Of a stretch of DNA of 35,770 nucleotides, positions 25,746 through 33,717 are shown one piece after another. A model generated the notes under the pieces. It worked only from the letters and a program-made list of their open reading frames with translations, was not told the DNA's origin and ran no database searches. Source of the stretch: Verrucomicrobiota bacterium (lineage in GTDB: Bacteria; Verrucomicrobiota; Verrucomicrobiia; Chthoniobacterales; UBA10450); contig QHPD01000009.1 of the NCBI GenBank assembly GCA_003218975.1, positions 1 to 35,770 on the forward strand, given 5' to 3'. Position 1 is the first letter of the stretch. Each line of letters begins with the position of its first letter. The position numbers and the translations under genes were made by a program.

Positions 25746-26663
25746 CTATAGCATGTTCGCGATAAATTCGCTCGCGTCGAATGGCGCGAAATCGTCGAGC
25801 TTTTCACCGGTGCCGACAAAGCGCGTTGGAATTTTGAGTTCATCCTGGATCGCAACAACGATTCCGCCCTTGCCGCTGCCATCGAGTTTGGTGACGATCA
25901 GGCCGCTGAGCCCAATGGCGCTCTGAAACTCGCGCGCCTGGCTGAGCGCGTTGCTGCCAGTGGTTGCATCGACCACGAGCAGCGTCTCGTGCGGCGCATC
26001 CGAATCGAATTTGCTGAGCGTGCGTTTCATCTTTTGCAGCTCGGCCATGAGATTCGTTTTGGTGTGTTGACGACCGGCCGTATCGCAAAGTAAAAAGTCG
26101 ATCTTATTCTTCGAGGCAGATTGGTAGGCGTCGTAACAAAGCGCAGCCGGGTCGGCACCGTACTGACCGCTGAGCATCTCTGCCCCGAGTCTTTTGGCCC
26201 AAACGCCAAGCTGCTCGATCGCAGCGGCGCGAAAAGTGTCGGCTGCCGCCAGCATAACTCTATGTCGATCCTGTTGTAGGGCGTTTCTGTGAACCCCGAA
26301 ACTATTCGGGGCTGACACAGACCCCCTACAATTGCCCACGTGCATCAGGTAGTGCGCGAGTTTGGCTGTCGATGTTGTTTTGCCGGTTCCGTTCACGCCG
26401 ACGATCAAAATCACGGTTGGTTTGCCTTCTGCTCGATGGATTGGCGCCGGATCAGGCGGCAAAATCCGCGCAGTCTCCTCACGCACGGCTTTGATCACGT
26501 CGCCAATTCCAAGCAAAGACCAGGCCTCGCGCTCCTGAAGCGTCTTGATGATTCGCATTGTCATCGGGACACCGAAATCGGCTCGGATTAACGCTTCTTC
26601 GAGCTCCTCCCAATCAATCGGTTTTACAGCAAATTGTTGGGCGAGAGATTGGAGGAAGTTCAT
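25746..26663 (-). CDS. ftsY: Signal recognition particle receptor FtsY with an in-frame palindromic insertion
   Basis: This is the NG-domain GTPase that docks SRP-ribosome complexes at the membrane. Visible motifs are G1 GVNGTGKTT (89-97), DTFRAAA (142-148), G3 DTAGR (194-198), G4 TKLDGSGKGG (258-267) and the closing FVGTGEKLDDFAPFD. There is no long acidic A domain, as in many bacteria. Between KLAHYLMHVG and HRVMLAAADTFR, where homologues have almost no gap, lie about 23 extra residues (111-133). They are encoded by a 58-nt hairpin element plus short flanks. The insert lies between the P-loop helix and the next strand, probably as a surface loop, and the reading frame is kept. An alternative is that the gene product is impaired, which is unlikely for an essential single-copy gene. 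Confidence 0.95.
   Translation of the reverse strand: MNFLQSLAQQFAVKPIDWEELEEALIRADFGVPMTMRIIKTLQEREAWSLLGIGDVIKAVREETARILPPDPAPIHRAEGKPTVILIVGVNGTGKTTSTAKLAHYLMHVGNCRGSVSAPNSFGVHRNALQQDRHRVMLAAADTFRAAAIEQLGVWAKRLGAEMLSGQYGADPAALCYDAYQSASKNKIDFLLCDTAGRQHTKTNLMAELQKMKRTLSKFDSDAPHETLLVVDATTGSNALSQAREFQSAIGLSGLIVTKLDGSGKGGIVVAIQDELKIPTRFVGTGEKLDDFAPFDASEFIANML
26274..26331. repeat. 58-nt palindromic element inserted in frame inside ftsY
   Basis: Perfect 8-bp ends TTGTAGGG/CCCTACAA surround further pairing blocks TCTGTG/CACAGA and a perfect inner stem CCCCGAA/TTCGGGG with a 4-base loop (coding-strand reading). The whole element folds into one long interrupted hairpin. Its plus-strand right end CCCCCTACAATT matches that of the element at the recR stop. 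Confidence 0.85.
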
Positions 26664-26679
26664 GGATAAAATCGTGAAT

Positions 26680-26711
26680 CGATGTAACGATGTAACGATT
26701 TAACGATGTGA
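26680..26711. repeat. Four tandem 8-bp units between nusB and ftsY
   Basis: Units CGATGTAA, CGATGTAA, CGATTTAA and CGATGTGA lie head to tail in the 52-bp gap. They are flanked by near-inverted ATCGTGAATCG and CGAATCACGA, so the region can also fold. It may be a slippage repeat or a protein-binding site. Confidence 0.7.
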
Positions 26712-26715
26712 CGAA

Positions 26716-27156
26716 TCACGAATCTGATTTCGTCACCGCTTCTCGCGCCGGCCGATCCAAATCTTTCCGCACACGATCGAGAATGCCGTTTACAAAACGG
26801 CCTGATTCCGCGCCGCCGAAAGTCTTTGCCAGTTCGATTGCTTCGTTGATTGAAACAACCGGCGGAATATCATCGCGATAAAGCATCTCATAGATCGCGA
26901 GCCGGAGGATGTTGCGATCGACCACTGAGATACGCCGGAACTCGTAATTCTCGCAGTAGCGCCGGATGCGCTCGTCGATCTCCGGGAGATGCGCCACCAT
27001 TCCTTCGATGAGCGGCTGCGCGAACGCACGCACGCGCGGCTTGGCTGGGCAAAATTCCCAGAAATCCTCGATCTTCTCCGGCCCTTCGCCGCGCTGGAGA
27101 TCGCGCCAGAAATGATATTGGATTGCCGCTTCGCGCGCCCGTCGCCGTTTGCCCAT
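26716..27156 (-). CDS. nusB: Transcription antitermination factor NusB
   Basis: A 146-aa helical RNA-binding protein with the family opening KRRRAREAAIQYHF and the conserved core RISVVDRNILRLAIYEML, followed by VVSINEAIELAKTFGGAESGRF and VNGILDRVRKDL. NusB with NusE (S10) binds boxA in rRNA leaders and prevents premature termination. It follows ribH by five bases, the widespread ribH-nusB arrangement, and precedes ftsY. The length is normal for the family. Confidence 0.96.
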   Translation of the reverse strand: MGKRRRAREAAIQYHFWRDLQRGEGPEKIEDFWEFCPAKPRVRAFAQPLIEGMVAHLPEIDERIRRYCENYEFRRISVVDRNILRLAIYEMLYRDDIPPVVSINEAIELAKTFGGAESGRFVNGILDRVRKDLDRPAREAVTKSDS

Positions 27157-27161
27157 AAAGA

Positions 27162-27638
27162 TTAGCTCCCACGAAGGTCCAACAGGAGATTCGCGATTTC
27201 CACCGCCGCTCGCGCGGCTTCGGTGCCACGGTTGATTTTATTTTCGAGGCAGCGCGCACGCGCTTGAGTTTCGTTGTCAAACCTGAGCACCACGTTGATC
27301 ACTGCCACGGCGTGTTCAACTGCGATCCGTTGAAGGGCGTCGGTGACAGAGCGGCTCAGATTTTGTGCATGATTCGTTTCTCCCTGCAAAATCACGCCGC
27401 AGGCAATAATCGCGTCACTGCTTGCCCGCGACGCCAACTCGCGCACGACCACGGGGATTTCGAATGCTCCGGGCACGTGGTAAACAGAAATCGTCGCGCC
27501 CGGTGCAAGTGCGCGCAGCTCCTTGGTAGCATGATCGACGAGACCCTGTACGTATCGCGGATTAAACCTGCTCGCGACGATATAGAACCTGCGTTTGGCC
27601 TTGGCGATTCGAGGACGAGGCGGTGCGGCGGTCGACAT
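27162..27638 (-). CDS. ribH: 6,7-dimethyl-8-ribityllumazine synthase
   Basis: RibH condenses the RibA/RibD product with the RibB product (3,4-dihydroxy-2-butanone 4-phosphate) in the penultimate step of riboflavin synthesis. Visible family features are the substrate-binding SRFN near residue 23, VPGAFEIPVVVREL, and the active-site GVILQGETNHAQN with its catalytic His. The C-terminal NVVLRFDNETQARAR block varies from the common VLTxxxxEQAxxR. The 158-aa length is normal. It lies between ribBA (41 bp upstream) and nusB (5 bp downstream). Confidence 0.96.
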   Translation of the reverse strand: MSTAAPPRPRIAKAKRRFYIVASRFNPRYVQGLVDHATKELRALAPGATISVYHVPGAFEIPVVVRELASRASSDAIIACGVILQGETNHAQNLSRSVTDALQRIAVEHAVAVINVVLRFDNETQARARCLENKINRGTEAARAAVEIANLLLDLRGS

Positions 27639-27679
27639 TCGTTTTCAGCGTGACAACTTACTCGAGCGGCAACCCGCAA

Positions 27680-28897
27680 TCACAGCATGTGACCCAGCTT
27701 CACCTTTTTGGTCTCGAGGTATCTGGCGTTATGGGGATTGGCCTCGGTGCGGATCGGCACCTGCTCGATCATTTCGAGGCCGTATCCCTCCAAGCCGACA
27801 ACTTTCTTCGGGTTGTTTGTGAGAAACCGGAACTGCCGTACGCCGAGATCGAAAAGAATCTGCGCGCCCAGCCCGTAATCGCGCAGGTCGCTTGGGTACC
27901 CGAGCTTGGCGTTGGCCTCCACGGTATCGAGTCCTTCCTCCTGTAATTTGTAAGCATGGATTTTTGCCGCCAACCCAATGCCGCGTCCTTCCTGACGCAT
28001 GTAAACCAAAACGCCGTTGCCCTCCTCCTGGATTTGCCGAAGCGCCGCGTGCAATTGATTTCCACAGTCGCACCGGCGCGAAGCGAAAACGTCGCCGGTG
28101 AGACATTGACTGTGCACACGCACGAGCGTCGGTTTGTTCTTGTCGATCTTGCCTTTCACGAGCGCCAGATGATGCTGGCCATCGAGCTTTGAACGATACA
28201 AATGCAAATCGAAATCGCCGTAGTCGGTTGGCATTTTCACGATTTGCTCCAGCTCCACCAGCTTCTCGCGAACCCGCCGATAAGCGATCAAACTTTGGAT
28301 CGTGCAAATGCGGAGCCCATGTTTTTTGCGGAATTCCATCAGCTCCGGCAAACGCGCCATCGTGCCGTCATCGTGCAAAATTTCACAGAGCACACCCGCC
28401 GCTTGCAGCCCCGCCAGAGTTGCCAGATCGACGGCTGCTTCCGTGTGACCGGCACGCCGTAATACGCCGCCATCCTGTGCGCGCAATGGAAATACATGCC
28501 CGGGTTGGTTGAGGTCCTCCGGCGATGATTTCGAATTGGCGATTGCCAGGATTGTCGTGGCGCGATCGTACGCACTGATGCCGGTGGTTACGCCCCGCGC
28601 CGCGTCCACGGAAACGGTGAAATCGGTCCGGTGCTTTTCGCGGTTTTGTGTGACCATTCGTTGTAAACCGAGTTGCTCGGCGCGCTCATTCGAAATAGGC
28701 ACGCAAATCAAGCCGCGCCCGTGTGTCGCCATGAAATTCACGGCTTCTGGCGTTACTTTTTCTGCTGCCATCACCAGATCGCCTTCGTTCTCGCGATCGG
28801 CATCGTCGGTCACGATGACCATGCGCCCCTTAGCGATGTCGCTCACCACATCGTCAATGGCATCGAACTGAAATGTCTCCGCCGTCTTTGCAATCAT
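27680..28897 (-). CDS. ribBA: Bifunctional 3,4-dihydroxy-2-butanone 4-phosphate synthase / GTP cyclohydrolase II
   Basis: The RibB half (about residues 1-200) carries the acidic metal site DDADRENEGDLV and the HTEAAVDL block. The RibA half (about 205-405) has its zinc cysteines C265, C276 and C278 in CLTGDVFASRRCDCG, RQEGRGIGLAAKI, and the closing LTNNPKKVVGLEGYG. Together they supply both precursors of riboflavin from ribulose 5-phosphate and GTP. The RibA half appears complete, so the fusion should be truly bifunctional. No FMN riboswitch is recognisable in the short upstream gap. It heads ribBA-ribH-nusB-ftsY. Confidence 0.97.
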   Translation of the reverse strand: MIAKTAETFQFDAIDDVVSDIAKGRMVIVTDDADRENEGDLVMAAEKVTPEAVNFMATHGRGLICVPISNERAEQLGLQRMVTQNREKHRTDFTVSVDAARGVTTGISAYDRATTILAIANSKSSPEDLNQPGHVFPLRAQDGGVLRRAGHTEAAVDLATLAGLQAAGVLCEILHDDGTMARLPELMEFRKKHGLRICTIQSLIAYRRVREKLVELEQIVKMPTDYGDFDLHLYRSKLDGQHHLALVKGKIDKNKPTLVRVHSQCLTGDVFASRRCDCGNQLHAALRQIQEEGNGVLVYMRQEGRGIGLAAKIHAYKLQEEGLDTVEANAKLGYPSDLRDYGLGAQILFDLGVRQFRFLTNNPKKVVGLEGYGLEMIEQVPIRTEANPHNARYLETKKVKLGHML

Positions 28898-28951
28898 CGG
28901 AACAATACCATTACGTCCAGCGCCGCTCTGAGCAACTCTCTACTCAGCCTT

Positions 28952-28972
28952 GGGCGATTGGGTCAATCGCCC
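28952..28972. terminator. Perfect hairpin overlapping the stop of the gene upstream of ribBA
   Basis: GGGCGATT and AATCGCCC form a perfect 8-bp stem around a 5-base loop. The TGA of the minus-strand gene (28963-28965) lies in the loop and left stem. A second weaker stem CTGAG/CTCAG follows. It may be an attenuator or terminator before ribBA; no long T-tract is present. Confidence 0.45.
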
Positions 28973-29682
28973 TTACCTGTGGCGACGATTGCTTCCGGCC
29001 GATACATGTCGCGGTTGCTTGCCTGAAACTCGGCTTTCAGTTTCATCTTGAACTGCGCAAGGTCGACAAGATCCCAGCGCGTGAATTTCCACATCGATCT
29101 AGGAGAGATCGCTTCACCTCGCGGTTCGTGCTCGAAGCCAACGATGAAATGCACCGCGTCATCGCGCACTTTGTTGGTCGCTGTTTTCGGCTCGAAATAA
29201 AACGCGCGGAAACTGCTGTCGCGGCTCCCCGCCGCATAAAGTTTTGGGTCCAGATAAAATACGCGCTTGCTCTCCAGATCGACTATGCGCAAGTCGGGAT
29301 AACCTGAGCGCTGCACTTTGTGTTCACTCGTGAGCGGAAGATCGCAATGCAAACCGACAGTGGCGTTCAGCAACTCCCGCAAAGTATCTTCAAAATGGCT
29401 GCTCACTTCGTTGATGCGATCGACATTTTGGATCGCGCTATCCGGCGCATTCAATCGCTTCATCGTTTCATCGCACGCTGCGCTGATCGCTTTTGGGACG
29501 CGCCGATCGACTGGGTTGTTCGTGTCGAACCCGAACACTTTCTTCCCGGTAGTATCAAAAATCACTTCGCTGAATGGGACACCGCGCAGTTGTCGATCTT
29601 CATCCAGCAACCATGGGATGAGTTGATCCACTGCCCTCTTCGGCGCTGGCGATAATTGAGCCATCGCGGCGCTCGCCAGCAT
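28963..29682 (-). CDS. Unknown protein with a PD-(D/E)xK nuclease-like motif
   Basis: I recognise no named family. Numbering from the ATG at 29682, a helix Glu (E98 in HFEDTLREL), then GYPDLRIVD (PD at 129-130) and FYLDPKLY (D145, K147) match the order and spacing of the PD-(D/E)xK nuclease fold. A beta-strand-rich end follows (RAFYFEPKTATNK, VHFIVGFEHE). The frame stays open upstream to 29880, but that part runs through a palindromic element (29694-29751) and reads unlike a protein N terminus. For that reason I chose 29682, which has a weak GGGA nine bases upstream. A longer form with a signal-peptide-like segment (MLASAAMAQ end) cannot be excluded. Nuclease function is a motif-based guess. 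Confidence 0.65.
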   Translation of the reverse strand: MLASAAMAQLSPAPKRAVDQLIPWLLDEDRQLRGVPFSEVIFDTTGKKVFGFDTNNPVDRRVPKAISAACDETMKRLNAPDSAIQNVDRINEVSSHFEDTLRELLNATVGLHCDLPLTSEHKVQRSGYPDLRIVDLESKRVFYLDPKLYAAGSRDSSFRAFYFEPKTATNKVRDDAVHFIVGFEHEPRGEAISPRSMWKFTRWDLVDLAQFKMKLKAEFQASNRDMYRPEAIVATGKGD

Positions 29683-29693
29683 TGTCGTCCCGA

Positions 29694-29751
29694 CCCAGCT
29701 ACTTGCAGCGCATAGAAAACGTTGTGGGCAAAAACCAATCAAGTAGCTGGG
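29694..29751. repeat. 58-nt palindrome with perfect 12-bp arms
   Basis: Arms CCCAGCTACTTG (29694-29705) and CAAGTAGCTGGG (29740-29751) are perfectly inverted around a 34-base spacer. It ends 12 bp before the preferred start of the downstream minus-strand gene. The sequence is not similar to the CTACAATT-ended elements, though its length is the same. It looks like a REP-type or other non-autonomous palindromic element. Confidence 0.8.
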
Positions 29752-30014
29752 GAGAGCTCTCACCCAAACTCGAGGGCCATACCGATGACTGGCTGCCTTC
29801 GTTCCGTTGGAGGTCATCGCTTCCGGATTCAAAATCGCTGCGCCTTCCTCAGCAAGACCAAACCCGCTAGCCGCAGGCAACGGCGTGCGCTAAACATTCC
29901 CTTACAGCACCGCCACCGATTTGCTAAACGCAACAACCTGGCTATCCGCGCGATCTCGCCTTAACCAATGAAGTGAGGATTGCGCAAAGGCTGAAAAAAG
30001 AAAATGCTAAACCG

Positions 30015-30040
30015 CCGTGGCTGGTGCTCTGGCGCCACGG
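30015..30040. other. Hairpin just upstream of the fcl start
   Basis: CCGTGGC and GCCACGG form a perfect 7-bp stem with a 12-base loop, ending seven bases before the fcl ATG. It could hide the ribosome-binding region or end upstream transcription. No other regulatory site is apparent in the 29880-30047 gap. Confidence 0.4.
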
Positions 30041-30047
30041 TTAACTC

Positions 30048-30980
30048 ATGGATAAATCGGATAAGATCTTCGTGGCTGGTTACCGCGGTCTGGTGGGCAG
30101 CGCTTTGGTCCGCGGACTCGAACATGGGGGTTTCCATAATTTGCCGAAGCGCGACCGCTCGCAGCTTGACCTGGCCGACGAACGCGCCGTGCAAAATTTC
30201 TTCGCGCAAGAGAAACCTGCGATCGTCATTTTTGCTGCCGCAAAGGTAGGCGGTATCAAGGCGAACAATGATTATCCGGTCGAGTTTTTGCTCGATAATT
30301 TGCGGATCCAGAACAATGTCATTTATGCGGCGCACAAGGCCGGAGTGCGCAAACTGCTTTTCATGGGAAGCTCCTGCATCTATCCTAAGTTTGCACCTCA
30401 ACCAATTCCGGAAACAGCGTTGCTGAGTGGCCCGCTCGAGCCGACCAATGAAGCTTATGCGATCGCCAAGATTGCTGGCATCAAGCTTTGCCAGGCGTAC
30501 GCTCGCGAGTACGGTGCAACCTTCATTTCCGTCATGCCAACTAACCTATACGGGCCGAACGACAACTTCGATCTGGAGACATCACACGTGTTGGCCGCGC
30601 TCCTGCGCAAAGCGCACGACGCGAAATCACGCAATGCGCGCGAGCTTGTTGTGTGGGGATCGGGGACGCCGCGTCGCGAATTTTTGCATGTGGACGATCT
30701 TGCCTCGGCATGTCTGTTTTTGCTGGAGAAATACGATTCTCCCGAAATTATCAACGTCGGGTGCGGCGAGGACATCTCGATCCGCGAACTGGCGGAGTTA
30801 ATCTGTGATGTTGTCGGGTTCGATGGTGAACTCGCCTGGGACGCGACCAAACCAGATGGCACACCGCGAAAGTTGCTCGACATCACCAAATTGCGCGCTC
30901 TCGGCTGGCAGCCGACTATCCCACTTCGTGAGGGCATCGCGCAAACCTACGAATGGTTTTTGAAAAATGTCGCGCGCTGA
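30048..30980 (+). CDS. fcl: GDP-L-fucose synthase
   Basis: A short-chain-dehydrogenase-type epimerase/reductase that converts GDP-4-keto-6-deoxymannose to GDP-L-fucose using NADPH. The N-terminal cofactor motif VAGYRGLVGSALVRGL, KVGGIKANNDYPVEFLLDNL, the catalytic Ser in MGSSCIYP (107-109) and YAIAK (Tyr137, Lys141) are all typical. PTNLYGPNDNFD and RREFLHVDDLA complete the match. The length (310 aa) is normal. The companion GDP-mannose dehydratase gmd is not in the window. It opens the plus-strand envelope run; the next gene begins six bases later. Confidence 0.95.
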   Translation: MDKSDKIFVAGYRGLVGSALVRGLEHGGFHNLPKRDRSQLDLADERAVQNFFAQEKPAIVIFAAAKVGGIKANNDYPVEFLLDNLRIQNNVIYAAHKAGVRKLLFMGSSCIYPKFAPQPIPETALLSGPLEPTNEAYAIAKIAGIKLCQAYAREYGATFISVMPTNLYGPNDNFDLETSHVLAALLRKAHDAKSRNARELVVWGSGTPRREFLHVDDLASACLFLLEKYDSPEIINVGCGEDISIRELAELICDVVGFDGELAWDATKPDGTPRKLLDITKLRALGWQPTIPLREGIAQTYEWFLKNVAR

Positions 30981-30986
30981 AAACAT

Positions 30987-31913
30987 ATGTCGATAAAGAA
31001 ACCTCGCGTTGGCGTTGTGGGTGTCGGCCATATCGGGAGCAATCATGCGCGGCTCTACGCCGAAATTCCATCGGCTGAATTTACCGCCGTGTACGATATC
31101 GATCTTGCGAGAGCAAACGCGATCGGGCGAAAATTCGGTGCAACGCCCGCAAAATCGCTCGATGAGTGTATTGAGATGGTTGACGCTGCTTCGGTGGCCA
31201 CGCCGACCAACACGCACTACGAAGTTGCGCGGTCGCTGCTTGCGCGGGGCAAACATGTGTTGATCGAGAAACCAATCACCGAGAACACCGCGCACGCTAG
31301 CGAACTCGTGGAGTTGGCGACGCGCACGAACGTGGTTTTCCAGGTCGGCCACGTTGAACGATTCAATCCGGTTTTGAGCGTGCTGGAAAAACATCTGACC
31401 CATCCGCGATTCATCGAAGCCCATCGGCTCTCGCCTTACCCGCAGCGTGGCACCGACATCGGCGTCGTTCTCGACTTAATGATCCACGATCTGGAAGTCA
31501 TTTTGCACTTTGTGCGTTCGCCCGTGCAAAGCATCGACGCGGTGGGCGTGCCGGTCCTGAGCCGTGGCGAAGACATCGCCAACGCGCGGCTGCGTTTCGA
31601 GAATGGTTGCGTGGCAAATGTTACTTCGAGCCGCATCAGTCCAGAGCGGATGCGCAAGATTCGCGTGTTTCAGGAGGACGCGTATCTATCGCTGGATTAT
31701 CAAAATCAAAGCGGCGAAATTTATCGACGCGCAGGCGCATACATCACGCGCGACAAGGTCGAGATCGAACGCGAAGAGCCGCTCAAACTGCAGCTAACCT
31801 CGTTCGTCGAATGCGCAAGTACCGGCCGCGAGCCGCGGGTTTCTGGGTTTCAAGGGACCGCAGCATTGGAGCTGGCAGTGGAGATCACGAGAAGAATCGC
31901 CTCGGGTGGCTAA
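30987..31913 (+). CDS. Gfo/Idh/MocA family NAD(P)-dependent oxidoreductase
   Basis: The N-terminal Rossmann motif VGVVGVGHIGSNHARLY, the EKPIT motif (94-98) with the catalytic Lys, and the later LDLMIHDLEVIL with the conserved Asp/His are those of sugar dehydrogenases in this family. The substrate is not determined. In several bacteria such an enzyme sits beside lpxA/lpxB; some members (GnnA) oxidise UDP-GlcNAc to make the amino-sugar variant of lipid A. Here the end overlaps the lpxB start by eight bases, which supports a lipid A or LPS sugar role. No GnnB aminotransferase is visible, so that specific role is unproven. Confidence 0.9.
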   Translation: MSIKKPRVGVVGVGHIGSNHARLYAEIPSAEFTAVYDIDLARANAIGRKFGATPAKSLDECIEMVDAASVATPTNTHYEVARSLLARGKHVLIEKPITENTAHASELVELATRTNVVFQVGHVERFNPVLSVLEKHLTHPRFIEAHRLSPYPQRGTDIGVVLDLMIHDLEVILHFVRSPVQSIDAVGVPVLSRGEDIANARLRFENGCVANVTSSRISPERMRKIRVFQEDAYLSLDYQNQSGEIYRRAGAYITRDKVEIEREEPLKLQLTSFVECASTGREPRVSGFQGTAALELAVEITRRIASGG

Positions 31914-33048
31914 GACGATCTATTTCGTCGCTGGCGAAGTGAGCGCGGACAACCATGGCGCGGCGTTGATGCGTTCGCTCCGTGAGCTAGATAGCGATCT
32001 TCAGTTCGTTGGGCGCGGCGGTCCGCACATGCAAGAAATCGCTGGCAAGCGACTCAAAAATTGGATCGGCGATTCAGCAGTCCTCGGATTGTGGGAAGTA
32101 ATCAGGAAATACGGTTATTTTCGACAGCAATTCCGAAAAACGCTCAATGAGATTGAAGAGAGTAAACCCGATAGGGTCGTATTGATCGACTATCCGGGGT
32201 TCAATTTGCGACTCGCTCGCGCATTGCGGACACAATCAGCGCAACGAAAGATAATTTACTACATCAGCCCGCAGGTATGGGCCTGGAACCGCGGCCGCAT
32301 CAAAAAGATGGCGCGCTTTCTCGATCTGGTGCTCTGTATCTTTCCGTTTGAGGCCGAACTCTACAATGAATCGGGGCTGCGCGCGGTATTTGTCGGTCAT
32401 CCCGTGATCGAAAGACTGGAGACCGAGAGGATCTATACTAAGCGCGATCCGGACCTAATCGGCCTGTTTCCTGGCAGCCGTTTGCGCGAAGTGCGGAAAA
32501 TTTTTCCCCTTCTGCTTGAAGCAGCGAATCTCCTTAAGCGGCGAAAGCCCAGCTTGCGCTTTGAAGTTGGCGCGAGCTCTCCGGAACTCGCCAGCGAAAC
32601 GCAAAAAATGATTGATTCGAAGTCGCCAGATCGACAAATGATTCATATCAAAGTCGGTGAGACAGCGGCGATTATGCAGCGCGCATTCGCAGGAATCGTG
32701 GCTTCGGGAAGTGCCACGCTTGAGGCAGCTTATTTCCGGCTGCCGTTTGTGCTGATTTACAAGGTCGCGTGGCCGACCTATCTGGCGGCGCGACTCGTTG
32801 TGACCGTGAAATATCTTGGTATGCCCAATGTGCTCGCCAACAAAGAAGTGGTTCCCGAATTTATCCAGCACCGGGCAAAGCCGAATCTCATCGTCAAGGC
32901 CGTGTGGCGATTAATGGAGAACCCAGAGGCGCGCGCGCGGATGATTGCCGAATTCGATGAAATCGTCGGCAAGATGGGCAAAGGCGAAGCGAGTGAAAAA
33001 GCGGCACGAGCAATTATTGGAAGATCCGACATGAAGCGAGTTAACTGA
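31906..33048 (+). CDS. lpxB: Lipid-A-disaccharide synthase
   Basis: LpxB joins UDP-2,3-diacylglucosamine and lipid X to form the lipid A disaccharide at the inner membrane. The family-specific blocks are clear: AGEVSADNHGAALMRSL, YYISPQVWAWNRGRI (LpxB hallmark), VGHPVIE, and GLFPGSRLREV (186-196). SGSATLEAAYFRLPFVLIYK precedes the acceptor region. The 380-aa length is normal. It begins with GTG at 31906 inside the preceding oxidoreductase gene. This gene is the best evidence that the organism has an LPS-bearing outer membrane. Confidence 0.96.
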   Translation: MAKTIYFVAGEVSADNHGAALMRSLRELDSDLQFVGRGGPHMQEIAGKRLKNWIGDSAVLGLWEVIRKYGYFRQQFRKTLNEIEESKPDRVVLIDYPGFNLRLARALRTQSAQRKIIYYISPQVWAWNRGRIKKMARFLDLVLCIFPFEAELYNESGLRAVFVGHPVIERLETERIYTKRDPDLIGLFPGSRLREVRKIFPLLLEAANLLKRRKPSLRFEVGASSPELASETQKMIDSKSPDRQMIHIKVGETAAIMQRAFAGIVASGSATLEAAYFRLPFVLIYKVAWPTYLAARLVVTVKYLGMPNVLANKEVVPEFIQHRAKPNLIVKAVWRLMENPEARARMIAEFDEIVGKMGKGEASEKAARAIIGRSDMKRVN

Positions 33049-33055
33049 TCATGCG

Positions 33056-33703
33056 ATGAAAATTTGGGATATCTCACGGACGCTCTGGAACGATCTGGCG
33101 GAATGGCCCGGTGACGAGCCGTTTCATTTTCGCCTAACAAAAAAGATAGCGGACGGCCAGAGCGTGAATCTTGGCGCAATTACCATGGGCGTGCACAATG
33201 GCACGCACGCTGACGCGCAATTTCATTTCGATGCGGCCGGCGAATCGATCGAGAAAGCGCCGCTCGAAGTTTATTTGGGTCGCGCGGTGGTTGTCGATCT
33301 TGCCGAAAGTTTCTCGCAGCGTAGGGAAAAACAGCTGATCACAATCGAAGATCTCCAGGCGCATGCTGAGGAAATCGGGAAGACCTCGCGGCTTCTGATA
33401 AAGACGGGGCGATGGAGCGATTCGGCTGTTTTTCCAAAGCAAATTCCTGTGATCGCCGCGCAGGTTCCATCGTGGCTACAGAAAAATGGGGTCAAGCTGT
33501 TGGGATTGGATGTCCCCTCGATGGATGAGATTGACTCGAAGTCGTTGCAGAACCATCATGCCCTGGCCGCCGCTGGCATCGCCATCATTGAATCGCTAGA
33601 CCTCAGTCGCGTCAGCCCAGGGATTTACAATCTGGCGGCGTTGCCTTTAAAAATCGCGGGCGGCGATGGCGCGCCGATGCGAGCGGTGCTCTGGAGCGAC
33701 TAA
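33056..33703 (+). CDS. Kynurenine-formamidase-like metal-dependent cyclase family protein
   Basis: A 215-aa protein of the KynB/cyclase family. The zinc motif HxGTHxDxxxH is present as HNGTHADAQFHF (His47, His51, Asp53, His57). The start WDISRTLWNDLAEWPGD, LLGLDVPSMDEIDS and the Gly-Asp-Gly-Ala-Pro end match bacterial KynB, which hydrolyses N-formylkynurenine in tryptophan breakdown. No other kyn genes are in the window and the gene lies eight bases after lpxB, so the true substrate could differ; I therefore give no symbol. Confidence 0.88.
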   Translation: MKIWDISRTLWNDLAEWPGDEPFHFRLTKKIADGQSVNLGAITMGVHNGTHADAQFHFDAAGESIEKAPLEVYLGRAVVVDLAESFSQRREKQLITIEDLQAHAEEIGKTSRLLIKTGRWSDSAVFPKQIPVIAAQVPSWLQKNGVKLLGLDVPSMDEIDSKSLQNHHALAAAGIAIIESLDLSRVSPGIYNLAALPLKIAGGDGAPMRAVLWSD

Positions 33704-33717
33704 GCGAACGGCCAAAG

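Noticed and set aside
28898-28951. FMN riboswitch before ribBA
   Set aside because: The gap is too short and shows only simple stem-loops; the conserved RFN-element core is not recognisable.
29694-29880. N-terminal extension of the PD-(D/E)xK-like protein through the 58-nt palindrome
   Set aside because: Composition is unlike a protein N terminus and much of it is encoded by the palindrome; kept only as an alternative because in-frame reading of such elements does occur elsewhere in this window.
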